Assembly (NCBI RefSeq): GCF_030532265.1
Contig: NZ_JAUNLM010000014.1
Coordinates: forward strand, 1 to 45,190
DNA from: Clostridium sp.
GTDB lineage: Bacteria; Bacillota; Clostridia; Clostridiales; Clostridiaceae
Reading direction: 5' to 3'
DNA length: 45,190 nt
Both the position numbers and the translations under genes were made by a program. Every line of letters starts with the position of its first letter. Position 1 is the stretch's first letter. The notes beneath the pieces are model-generated. The model worked only from the letters and a program-made list of their open reading frames with translations. It was not told the DNA's origin and ran no database searches. Shown in pieces: positions 25,983-34,208 of this stretch.

Positions 25983-27075
25983 ATGAGGAAATACATATGA
26001 AAAAAATGATAGTAAATACATAAATAAAAATAAAAATAGAGCTAAGGAGTATATAAAAGAAAATAATAAATATAAGGAGTATATAATTGATAATTATGAA
26101 AATTTGAAATCTAAGATATGTTTGAACATACAAGTTAATACATTAGAAGAAGCAATCAAAGAATTAGAAAAAATAGATATAAGAAAGCTTTTAAATATAA
26201 AGACTATATTAGGAGAAGAATTTGAAACAGATTTAGATGTGGATACTGGAATTGTAGCATTTATAATTAAAAGTGAGGATGACTTAGAAGAAAAAATATT
26301 AAAATTAAAATGGGAAAATAAATTTGAAGATTATACTTTAAACAGATACTTTAATTTTGGCAAAGAAATAGCTGAACTTAAATTTTTAAGAAATAATAAA
26401 AAAGCAAAAATAATTTTAAATAATAGAGATAAAACATATAAGATGGAATTTTTAGATGGTCAATATTGTTATGGAATAGTAGATTTATATGAAATAATAA
26501 TGAAAGTTGATTATTATACAGCATTAAAGGAATTAATATCATTAACTGAAATATTTGTTAGTGATATAAAGGATATAGCAAGTAATTATACTTTTAATTA
26601 TAGTAGAATTTGTTTTTGGGATAAATATAAATTTTATTATCCTTCAGCAGATAAATTTATTGGAAAGCATTTAAATAAGCTTAAAATATTATTAGATGAA
26701 GGAGTAAATGACTTATATAAAAACTATAAAGATGCTTCTATTTTTAGTGTTTCGTTAGAATTTTTAGCTAAAAATATAGGAATAAGTAAAAAAACCTTAT
26801 CTCCTATAATAAATATATTTACGGCAATTGGGTTAATTGAAAAAATTGATGATATTAAAGAAAAGAAGACAAGTTATAATAATATAACTTATTATAGAAT
26901 TCCACGTTGGACAGAAGATGTACTAAATGAAGCGAATTACTTATGTAGTAAATTTTTAGAGTTAAATGTATCTCCTACTAAAGTTACTTCTAAACATATA
27001 GCTATGGTTTTAGGAAAAGAAAATACTTTAAAAATAGTAAGAGATGATAAGGCTATAAAACTATTAGCTAAATAA
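25983..27075 (+). CDS. Initiator-like winged-helix protein, apparent frameshift near start
   Basis: The uninterrupted frame runs to 27075; its first usual start codon is a TTG at 26104 (323 residues) without a ribosome site. The same frame is open back to 25987 and reads like protein (RAKEYIKENNKYKEY). A good start, GGAG plus ATG at 25983, lies one base out of frame; removing one A from the AAA at 25988-25990 would join them into about 363 residues. Residues 100-165 (from the TTG) echo the DnaG CHC2 zinc domain without its cysteines (DLYEIIM, YYTALKEL). A winged helix follows (VSLEFLAKNIGISKKTL). It may be a replication or regulatory protein; the function is unproven. Confidence 0.6.
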
Positions 27076-27132
27076 ATTATTTATTATATATTTTAATATA
27101 TTTACATATAAGATATTAGGGGAAGTCATTAG

Positions 27133-28650
27133 ATGAATACAAAAGAAAATTTTAATGAATTAGAGAGTGTAAAACAAGAATTTATAAATACTATAAATAG
27201 TAATTTAAGAGGAGATACATATATAAAATTAAGTGATTTTAAAAAGAACTTTAGAGATAAGTATGATAATAAGTATATAGGACAAATTTTAAATATACTA
27301 ATTAAAGATAAGATGATAATTATAAAAGAATATGGTAATAAAAAAATTATAACTTTAGAAAAGTTATATAAGATAGAAAAAGAGATTATAGATTTAATAA
27401 TTGAAATAAAAGCAAAGAGAAGTATAGTTGATACTAAGTGCTTAAATAAATATATAGATAAAGTAAATGATATTAAATTAAATAATGAACAAAAGGATGC
27501 TGTATTCAATGCCTTAGGACAAAATATATGTATAATAAAAGGTAAAGCAGGAACAGGAAAAACAACTATAGTAAAAACCATATTATCAATATACAAGGTT
27601 ATAAATAATAGTGGAATAATAGATATAGTTTCTTTCACTGGTAAAGCTGTAAATAGAATATCTTTAGAAGATATAAAAGGAGCTCAGACGATACATAAAT
27701 TTTTAAAGTTAAGTACTAATAAAAATAAAAATAAAAAGGATATATTTAAAGATACAAATTTATTGGTAATTGATGAAGCAGCTATGGTGGATTTAGAATT
27801 ATTTTATAGGTTGCTAAAGAGTGTAAAAAATAATGAGAATATAAAAATTGTATTATTAGGAGATATTAATCAATTGAATCCAATAGGTTATGGAAATATA
27901 TTCAAAGAGCTTGTAAAAAGTAAATTAATAAAAGTTATTAATTTAAATAAAGTTATTAGACAATCAGAAAATTCTTTAATATTAAAAAATGCAGAAAATA
28001 TACTGATTAAAAAGAAAAATTGGATAAAAAATAAAAAGAATGAATTTGAATTTTATGATATTAGTGATAAAAAAGAGATAAGAAAACAAGCTGTTAATAA
28101 ATTTAAAGAGTTAATGGAATGTGGATATGATATTAAAGATATAGTTATATTAAATTCTCAAAATGATGGTGAATTAGGAGTAAATGCTATAAATAGAGAA
28201 TTAGTAAATGAAATAAATAATAGAGAATATAGAGATGAAAAGGGATTTGTTGTATTAGACAGAGTAATCAATATAAAAAATGATTATAAAAAGAATGTAT
28301 TTAATGGTGAAGAAGGAATTGTAGTTGAAATAAATTTAAAAAATATAGTAGTAGAATTTAATAATAAAACTATAATGTATACATTTCAAGAAGCACAAGA
28401 AATGCTAAAATTAAGTTATGCTAATACTATACATAAGATGCAAGGTAGTGAATATAAAGTAGTTATTCTTTTAGTTGATGAAAAGGATAAAATGTTAAAT
28501 AGAAATTTATCATATGTTGCAGTTACAAGGGCAAAAGAAAGATTTGTAGGTATTGGAAGTAGAGAGATATTTTTAAGATCTGTAGAAAAATCTGATAATA
28601 GAAGAATGTTATTAAATTACATATTAAAAGAAGATAATGAGATAATTTAA
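27133..28650 (+). CDS. RecD-like superfamily 1 helicase
   Basis: This 505-residue ATPase has an N-terminal ~110-residue helical domain, then Walker A GKAGTGKTT (137-145), motif Ia VSFTGKAVNR, Walker B VIDEAAMVD with D214-E215, motif III LLGDINQLNPIG, motif IV VIRQSENS, and C-terminal TIHKMQGSEYKVVIL and YVAVTRAKE. These are SF1B RecD2/TraA motifs, in the right order. It is shorter than RecD2 (about 720-750 residues) and lacks most of its N-terminal domain. It has AGGGGAAG before the ATG, 57 bases after the preceding gene, and 107 bases before the PIN-domain gene, so a single operon is likely. Confidence 0.88.
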   Translation: MNTKENFNELESVKQEFINTINSNLRGDTYIKLSDFKKNFRDKYDNKYIGQILNILIKDKMIIIKEYGNKKIITLEKLYKIEKEIIDLIIEIKAKRSIVDTKCLNKYIDKVNDIKLNNEQKDAVFNALGQNICIIKGKAGTGKTTIVKTILSIYKVINNSGIIDIVSFTGKAVNRISLEDIKGAQTIHKFLKLSTNKNKNKKDIFKDTNLLVIDEAAMVDLELFYRLLKSVKNNENIKIVLLGDINQLNPIGYGNIFKELVKSKLIKVINLNKVIRQSENSLILKNAENILIKKKNWIKNKKNEFEFYDISDKKEIRKQAVNKFKELMECGYDIKDIVILNSQNDGELGVNAINRELVNEINNREYRDEKGFVVLDRVINIKNDYKKNVFNGEEGIVVEINLKNIVVEFNNKTIMYTFQEAQEMLKLSYANTIHKMQGSEYKVVILLVDEKDKMLNRNLSYVAVTRAKERFVGIGSREIFLRSVEKSDNRRMLLNYILKEDNEII

Positions 28651-28757
28651 TAAAAAATATAAAATGATATAACAAGCAATAAAAATAATGATTATTAAAT
28701 ACCTTTTTATTAATTAAGTAATATATAATATTGATTTAAATTTAATTGGGGGATAAA

Positions 28758-30803
28758 ATGCAAGAAAACACATTTGATGAAAAAAGTATATTTAGATTAT
28801 CAACTTTGTTATATAAAGATGATAATTATAATGTAAAAAAGGATACTACATTAAGAAAAATTATAGAATCTATATTTATAGATAATAAAAATGAAAAAAT
28901 ATCTGTAATTCAAGCTATGAAGTTTTGTGAAAGTAAATATTTTTTAACTTTGCAAAAAGAAGAAATTGAAAGAATAATTAAAAAAAACAATGATAGATTT
29001 ACTATAAAATATGATAATGAAAGATTATATTTTAATTTAGAAAATAAAAGATATGAATCTATGATTAAAAATGATTATAATTATTTAGACAAATATATAA
29101 ATTTATTTATAAATTTATATAAATATGATTTAGAAAAAACGAGAGATATTCTTTATAAGTTTTTATATGAAATTTTTACTACAAATCTAAATTGTTATCA
29201 GCATTGTATAAATAATAATTCTTTAAAAGAAAATATAACAGTTGATTCTTCTAAATATACTGAACAAGAAATAAAAATTATAAATGAATTTCTTGAATAT
29301 GAAGATGAAGAAAAAAACAAAGCTATATTTAATTTAGTTAGCTTATCACTTGAATATTGTATGTTAACTGGAAATAATAATTTAATTAATAATAACCAAT
29401 TAAGAAATAAAGAATTTTTTTTAGATACTAATATAATATATAGAGCTATAGGGGTTAACGGAGATGATAGAAAAGAGTTAACAAGGAGTTTTCTAAAAAA
29501 CTGCAAAGAAAGAAAAATAAGATTAAATATATCTAAATATACTGAAGATGAATTTAATAATTCATTAGATTATTATATTAAACAAATTAAAAAATATAGA
29601 AATGCTTACAATAATTTTAATTTATATAGCAATTATGGAAAAGGTGAAGATTTATATAATAGATATTGTGAGTGGAAAAGTGGTAAAAATAATGATGATT
29701 TAAATATGTTTAAAGCGAACATTATATTAATGTATAAATCTTTAAAACAAGAATTTAATATAGATACTAACTATAGTGATTTATTAGATATGAAATCAGA
29801 AATTATTAAAAAAAATGTAGATGAGACTAAATTAGAAATATCTACTGTGAAAAGTGGAAATGGTGAATTTTCTAATGAAACTGATGCTAAAAATGTCATT
29901 TTGATAGAAGAAAAGAGAAAAAAACAAAATGTTAATACTCAAAAGTTATTAGAAATAAAATATTTTTTAATATCAACTGATTTAAAATTAAGAGAATGGG
30001 ATTATGAAAGAAGAAATGGAAATCAACCAATAGTATTTCTACCTACTCAATGGTTAAGTATAATTCTAAGGTTTACAACAAGGACATCAAATGATTTTAA
30101 GAGTTTTGTGAGTTTTTTGAGTTTAAGAAATAATGAATCTTATATAGAAAAAGAAAAAATAAATGTTATATTAAATTGTATTTCTGAAATAAGTAATGAT
30201 ATTTCAACTCAAAACTTATTAGCGAGAGAAATAATAGAAAATGAAGCTAATGAAATATTGAAAGAAAATAATTATGATCAATTAGAAGAGTTCGTAAAAA
30301 AAGAGAGTGAAAAAATAATAGATAAAAGGTTAAAAGACAAGGATGAAGAGATAGCATTAGAAAAACATCACAAAGATGAATTAGAGAAAAAGTATAATAT
30401 AAAGTTAAAAGAGAAAGAGGAAAAAATAAAGAGTCAGAATAAATTAAATGAAAAAAGAGATGAATATATAATAAATAATAATATAAAAAGAAGAATAGTT
30501 AGGAATGTTACAATTAGAATTATATGCATTATATTTATAATAGTTATTGCAATTTTACATTTATTCTTTTTGGATTGGAAATATAATTTTGTAACTAAAA
30601 TTTATAGTTGGGCTAATTGTGATAGTAGAAAAACAATATTACAGATTGGTATCGATGTGATTCTTACTGGAGTTTTCATAAAATTTATTATTGATATAAA
30701 AAATTTATTATTTAATAAAGAGTCAAGTCAATATAAAAAAATAGAGCATAAAGAAAGAAACAAATATAATGAAATAATTAATATGGAATCAGAGTATAAT
30801 TAA
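28758..30803 (+). CDS. Membrane-anchored PIN-domain protein
   Basis: A 681-residue protein. A helical N-terminal region (1-215) leads to a PIN-like nuclease: D223 in FFLDTNIIYRA, an acidic residue in SKYTEDEFNN, the Asp of NETDAKNVILIEE, and ISTDLKLREWD. That is the D-E-D-D pattern of the PIN active site. A long charged coiled coil (about 500-575) and two membrane segments (about 585-605 and 628-648) follow, with a basic tail. The ATG at 28758 has GGGGGA upstream; a TTG four codons earlier overlaps that site. The domain order suggests a membrane-tethered RNase effector controlled by the helicase before it (inference). Confidence 0.78.
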   Translation: MQENTFDEKSIFRLSTLLYKDDNYNVKKDTTLRKIIESIFIDNKNEKISVIQAMKFCESKYFLTLQKEEIERIIKKNNDRFTIKYDNERLYFNLENKRYESMIKNDYNYLDKYINLFINLYKYDLEKTRDILYKFLYEIFTTNLNCYQHCINNNSLKENITVDSSKYTEQEIKIINEFLEYEDEEKNKAIFNLVSLSLEYCMLTGNNNLINNNQLRNKEFFLDTNIIYRAIGVNGDDRKELTRSFLKNCKERKIRLNISKYTEDEFNNSLDYYIKQIKKYRNAYNNFNLYSNYGKGEDLYNRYCEWKSGKNNDDLNMFKANIILMYKSLKQEFNIDTNYSDLLDMKSEIIKKNVDETKLEISTVKSGNGEFSNETDAKNVILIEEKRKKQNVNTQKLLEIKYFLISTDLKLREWDYERRNGNQPIVFLPTQWLSIILRFTTRTSNDFKSFVSFLSLRNNESYIEKEKINVILNCISEISNDISTQNLLAREIIENEANEILKENNYDQLEEFVKKESEKIIDKRLKDKDEEIALEKHHKDELEKKYNIKLKEKEEKIKSQNKLNEKRDEYIINNNIKRRIVRNVTIRIICIIFIIVIAILHLFFLDWKYNFVTKIYSWANCDSRKTILQIGIDVILTGVFIKFIIDIKNLLFNKESSQYKKIEHKERNKYNEIINMESEYN

Positions 30804-31071
30804 TTAGAAATTAATAATATAATATAGAATTATATATAAAAAAATAACTAAAGATTAGTGTTTTTCTTTTATAAGCTAAAAGTTTATAAAAAAATTTATT
30901 GGTATAGAAGGTTAATTATTATATATGATATTTACAAAATATAAGTTAAATAAAATTAATAGTTTAAATATTTTAAGGTATTATGATAAAAATATATTTA
31001 AGTTCTTGAAAATATAAGTATTAAAAATATAAATTTAGAAGTGATAAAAATATTTTAATAAAATTATAGTA

Positions 31072-31110
31072 ATTACATTCTATAAATATAAAATGTTTAT
31101 AGAATGTAAT
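31072..31110. repeat. 15-bp perfect inverted repeat near the right end
   Basis: ATTACATTCTATAAA (31072-31086) and TTTATAGAATGTAAT (31096-31110) are exact reverse complements around a 9-base loop. No T run follows, so it is not a clear terminator. Its position, 220 bases inside attR, fits an element-end structure or an operator. Confidence 0.75.
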
Positions 31111-31172
31111 ATATAATACTATTATTGTTTTCAACTTTATATTTTTCTGATAAGAATTAATTAAATATTTTA

Positions 31173-31201
31173 TTGAATTTGAAAAATATATATGGTATTA
31201 T
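31173..31201 (+). promoter_or_regulatory. Element-supplied promoter for tRNA-Ser and SRP RNA
   Basis: TTGAAT, a 17-base spacer and TATTAT lie about 129 bases before the complete tRNA-Ser gene and inside the element. The left (native) promoter has the same spacing. The leader after each has AGTATT followed by AATACGTTT-like sequence, which hints at shared ancestry. Confidence 0.5.
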
Positions 31202-31329
31202 TGTGTTAGTATTCTGAATACATACGTTTTAGGATTAAAAAAAGGATACAACACATGTTTAATTGTGTTCTTTACTCATCAAGAAATCATGTGTATTCAT
31301 CGTAGAATCAAGTGATACTAATAACATAT

Positions 31330-31419
31330 GGAGAGATGTCCGAGTGGTCGAAGGAGCACGCCTGGAACGCGTGTGTAGGGGAAACTCTACCGTGGGTTCA
31401 AATCCCACTCTCTCCGCCA
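31330..31419 (+). tRNA. tRNA-Ser (anticodon GGA), complete; contains attR
   Basis: A complete class II tRNA: acceptor GGAGAGA/TCTCTCC with discriminator G and encoded CCA at 31417-31419, D-arm, anticodon arm CACGC-CTGGAAC-GCGTG with anticodon GGA, a long variable arm, and T-arm GTGGG-TTCAAAT-CCCAC. The first 66 bases are duplicated at 14686 and came with the element or its crossover; the last 24 bases belong to the chromosome. It abuts the SRP RNA. Confidence 0.95.
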
Positions 31420-31690
31420 GACCGTGCTAGATGGGGAGTTAGCGGTGCCCTGTAACCTGCAATCCGCTATAGCAGGATCGAATTCCTCGGGGAGGCTTTA
31501 GCTTGTGTGGTCTGCCCTATGTAAGTGGTGTTGATGGCTGGGTCCCACGCAACGGGAGCCCATGAACCTTGTCAGGTCCGGAAGGAAGCAGCAATAAGTG
31601 GTTCCTTCCGTGTGCCGTGGATCAATCTGGCCTGAGCTAACTGCATAGGTAACGCATATAAGCTACTGTCGAAGCGAGGTGCACGGTTTT
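31420..31690 (+). ncRNA. ffs: Signal recognition particle RNA (large Bacillus/Clostridium type)
   Basis: This RNA of about 270 bases has the invariant SRP helix 8 core, GTCAGGTCCGGAAGGAAGCAGCA (31574 region; core tetraloop GGAA), and the Alu domain with GGTGCCCTGTAACC near its start and GAGCTAACTGC near its end. The ends pair: ACCGTGC with GCACGGT, followed by a T run that stops transcription. It starts directly after the tRNA-Ser CCA, so the two are almost certainly cotranscribed. It is the RNA scaffold for Ffh in cotranslational membrane targeting. Confidence 0.95.
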
Positions 31691-31710
31691 TTAATGTTAT
31701 TTTGAGCATG

Positions 31711-31747
31711 AGAATACATATATTCAAAATAAGAATACATATATTCA
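31711..31747. repeat. Two tandem 16-bp palindromic boxes, 21-bp period
   Basis: AGAATACATATATTCA occurs at 31711-31726 and again at 31732-31747. Each box is itself nearly palindromic (GAATA/TATTC). A 21-bp period equals two helical turns, which suits paired binding of a dimeric regulator. Confidence 0.6.
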
Positions 31748-31814
31748 GTAAATAATTAATTTAGGTTACTCTTCAATAGGATTAACAATATAGGACAAAA
31801 ACAATAGGATAAGA

Positions 31815-31862
31815 AAGAGAGGGAGACTTGCATCCAAGAGCAAGTACCCCTCTTTTTCTTGT
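31815..31862 (+). terminator. Strong terminator downstream of the SRP RNA
   Basis: AGAGGGAGACTTGC pairs with GCAAGTACCCCTCT with a small internal mismatch, followed by TTTTTCTTG. It is 130 bases after the SRP RNA end and could be its back-up terminator or the end of a small RNA. Confidence 0.75.
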
Positions 31863-31923
31863 TTATAAATAAGTGGAGTTACAATTTTAAATGATAAATA
31901 AGTTTAGTATAAAATATAATTTA

Positions 31924-31952
31924 AAAAAAGCAGTCATTAAAATGACTGCTTT
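31924..31952 (-). terminator. Terminator of the thyA-folA operon
   Basis: Read on the minus strand, AAAGCAGTCATT / AATGACTGCTTT is followed by a run of T. It lies just beyond the folA stop. Confidence 0.88.
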
Positions 31953-31967
31953 AATATATTTGATAAA

Positions 31968-32462
31968 TTATTTTCTTAATAAATCAATAAATTCAAAATT
32001 TAATCCACTTTTTTCATCAATTTTTGTTTCTGAAGTGTGGATAACTTTCCATTCATCAAGGTTTATTTGTGGAAAAAATGTATCTGCATCGAAATCCTTA
32101 TAAACTTTTGTTAAATAAAGTTTATTTGCAAATGGAAGAAATTCTTTATATATTTCTCCACCACCAATTATAAAGATTTCTTCATTAGAATCTTTATAAT
32201 ATTTAATAGCATCTTCAATATTATTGATAATAGTTACCTTATCAGAATCAACATTAAAATTTTTATCTCTAGTTAAAATTATATGTTCTCTATTTGGCAA
32301 AATTCCTGGAAGAGATTCAAAAGTTTTTCTTCCCATAAGTATTTTATGACCAGATGTTATCTCTTTAAATCTTTTTAAATCTTCAGAAATGTGCCATAAA
32401 AGAGAGTTATCTTTACCTATTGCATTATTAGATGCTGCTATTGCAACTATTATAGATAACAT
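31968..32462 (-). CDS. folA: Dihydrofolate reductase
   Basis: This 164-residue enzyme reduces dihydrofolate with NADPH. It shows the family signatures: ISEDLKRFKEIT for the substrate pocket, GHKILMGRKTFESLP for cofactor binding, and IIGGGEIYKEFLP with the nucleotide-binding glycines. AIGKDNSLLWHISED contains the conserved Trp and acidic active-site residue. The ATG overlaps the thyA stop by one base (TAATG), so translation is coupled: thyA makes dihydrofolate and folA recycles it. Confidence 0.95.
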   Translation of the reverse strand: MLSIIVAIAASNNAIGKDNSLLWHISEDLKRFKEITSGHKILMGRKTFESLPGILPNREHIILTRDKNFNVDSDKVTIINNIEDAIKYYKDSNEEIFIIGGGEIYKEFLPFANKLYLTKVYKDFDADTFFPQINLDEWKVIHTSETKIDEKSGLNFEFIDLLRK

Positions 32463-33253
32463 TAAACAGATACCTCCATTTTGATTGCAGGATGATGCTG
32501 ATAATTTTCAAGTTTTATATCATCTGGTGTAAAATCATAGAAGTCTTTTATTTCAGGATTTATCCATAATTTTGGTGCATCAAATGCTTCATCTTTTCTT
32601 GATAATTGAATTTTCATTCCTTCAACTTGGTTTTCATAAATATGTGCATTATTTATAACATGAGTAAATAATCCAGGTTTTAGTCCAGTTACTTGTGCTA
32701 TAAGATGAACAAGAACTGCATATTGGCTAGTGTTAAATGGAACACCTAGAGGGATATCTCCTGAACGTTGTACAAGCATGCAGTTTAATCTTCCATCAGT
32801 TACATCCCACATTGTAAGGAAGCAACATGGGTGAAGAGCACCAGTATCTAAATATGGTATTTGCCATAAATTAATCATCATTCTTCTATCTTGTGGATTA
32901 TTTTTTAAAGCATCTATTAAGTTATCAATTTGATTAAATTTTTTAACAACCCAACCATATGATGTTCCTATAGTTCCATCATCCATCATCCATTCATTCC
33001 AAATCTTAACGTTTTGTTCTTGAAGTTTCTTAACGCTATTTGATTGGTCTTTATATATCCATAAAAGTTCTTTAACAGCAGTTTTAAAAGCAACAAATTT
33101 AGTTGTAAGAATAGGAAACTCTTTTTCTAAATCAAATTGCATTATTTGATGTGGAAGTTTGTATGTAGCTACTCCAGTTCTATTTTGATCGTAATATCCG
33201 TCATTTAAAATTTTTTCTACAATATCAAGATATTGCTTATCGTATAAACTCAT
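32462..33253 (-). CDS. thyA: Thymidylate synthase
   Basis: This 263-residue enzyme methylates dUMP with methylene-tetrahydrofolate. The catalytic Cys143 lies in [11 protein letters not shown]. The dUMP-binding arginine block is QDRRMMIN, and [16 protein letters not shown] carries the folate/dUMP site. The start has GAGAGGAG about 10 bases upstream. It is the first gene of a thyA-folA operon on the minus strand, opposite to the surrounding dnaX group. Confidence 0.95.
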   Translation of the reverse strand: MSLYDKQYLDIVEKILNDGYYDQNRTGVATYKLPHQIMQFDLEKEFPILTTKFVAFKTAVKELLWIYKDQSNSVKKLQEQNVKIWNEWMMDDGTIGTSYGWVVKKFNQIDNLIDALKNNPQDRRMMINLWQIPYLDTGALHPCCFLTMWDVTDGRLNCMLVQRSGDIPLGVPFNTSQYAVLVHLIAQVTGLKPGLFTHVINNAHIYENQVEGMKIQLSRKDEAFDAPKLWINPEIKDFYDFTPDDIKLENYQHHPAIKMEVSV

Positions 33254-33330
33254 TGAAAAAAACTCCTCTCATTTTAGTATCATATTATTTTAACATATTA
33301 TTTTAATTAAAAAATGAAAACTGCAAAAAT

Positions 33331-33362
33331 AAAAACGTTAGCTTTTTATTAAACTAACGTTA
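33331..33362 (-). terminator. Terminator overlapping the end of the four-His membrane protein
   Basis: On the minus strand, AACGTTAG / CTAACGTT with an AT-rich loop is followed by a run of T. The 5' arm includes the last codons of the gene. Confidence 0.8.
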
Positions 33363-33966
33363 TATGTAAACACATTAATATTATAAATATAATACCAAGT
33401 CCTTTATGAGCATGGATACTTTTATTAAAAATTCTAAAAATACCTGTTATAAGTATTAATAATAGGTCAATAAGGGCCAAAATACCAATAATATATCCAA
33501 CTCTCCACTTAAATCCTAAATGTAAAAATATATAAGCATGAATTAATATTAAAGAAATTGATATTAATGCTATTATTATATGAAATCTTTGAAAAATTTT
33601 TGATATACTAAATAAATATTTTTTAATTTTTCCTAATATAGTATTTTCTAAAAATTCATTTTGAACTTCTGTTGGAATTACTATATTAATTTTATTTAGC
33701 CACTTATTTAATATATTTTCTCTTTTTTGATTTAGATTTTTGATTATACATCTAAGAGCAAATAAAGTAATTGCTAAGAAAAAACCTATTTCAGCTAATG
33801 TTGAAAGTGATTTTGCAAAATCTTTTAAATTTTTAGAATTAAAATTTATTAAGTAATTAGTTGAGACGGAATAATAAATAAATCCAGCTGAACATACTAC
33901 AAGTATTATTCCTAATAAGAAATATATTAAATTGTTTTTTTGAATTGGAAGTAATTTTTTATTCAT
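33349..33966 (-). CDS. Probable b-heme-type membrane protein (four spaced histidines)
   Basis: This 205-residue protein has about five membrane segments (around residues 12-34, 57-75, 127-149, 153-177 and 187-204). Two helices each carry histidines 14 residues apart: H129/H143 and H187/H201. This Hx13H pair pattern is that of diheme four-helix membrane cytochromes and ferric-reductase-like proteins. No flavin or NAD domain is fused. The function is unknown, and metal rather than heme binding is possible. GAGGTGAG precedes the ATG at 33966-33964. It lies upstream of dnaX and divergent from it. Confidence 0.6.
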   Translation of the reverse strand: MNKKLLPIQKNNLIYFLLGIILVVCSAGFIYYSVSTNYLINFNSKNLKDFAKSLSTLAEIGFFLAITLFALRCIIKNLNQKRENILNKWLNKINIVIPTEVQNEFLENTILGKIKKYLFSISKIFQRFHIIIALISISLILIHAYIFLHLGFKWRVGYIIGILALIDLLLILITGIFRIFNKSIHAHKGLGIIFIILMCLHITLV

Positions 33967-34208
33967 TAACTCACCTCAAGTCTTTTTATAAATATGTTAG
34001 CACTAAAATATTTAAATTTATTATATGTAAACTAAAATTTAAAAAAGTATTAGCTTATTTAATAAATAAAATATATTATAAATTAAAATTATTATTTAAA
34101 AGTATAGTAAAAGGGTATAATTACTATTAATGTTTATACGTAGTTTTATTAATATATTTATTGTATAATTAATTTAAGTTTAACTTTAGAAAAAGAGGTG
34201 GAAAGCCC

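Larger units (their letters stand above)
30804..31329 (+). other. Gene-free right end of the element
   Basis: No gene is seen in this 526-base stretch. It contains a 15-bp perfect hairpin (31072-31110) and a promoter-like TTGAAT/TATTAT pair (31173-31201). From 31205 to 31329 there are several short repeats around ATGTGT and CATGTT that may be integrase or host-factor sites for attR. Confidence 0.6.
14686..31395 (+). mobile_element. 16.6 kb integrative element in tRNA-Ser(GGA) with defence cargo
   Basis: Perfect 66-bp direct repeats at 14686-14751 and 31330-31395 bound a 16,644-bp insertion, with a tyrosine recombinase gene 166 bases inside the left repeat. Everything between is absent from the usual lgt/tRNA/SRP RNA/dnaX backbone as I know it. 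The cargo is a decayed type I restriction locus, several nuclease-like genes and a helicase; no conjugation, phage structural or excisionase gene is visible. It is best described as a defence-type genomic island, possibly mobilised by another element. The crossover lies somewhere within the 66 bases. Confidence 0.9.
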
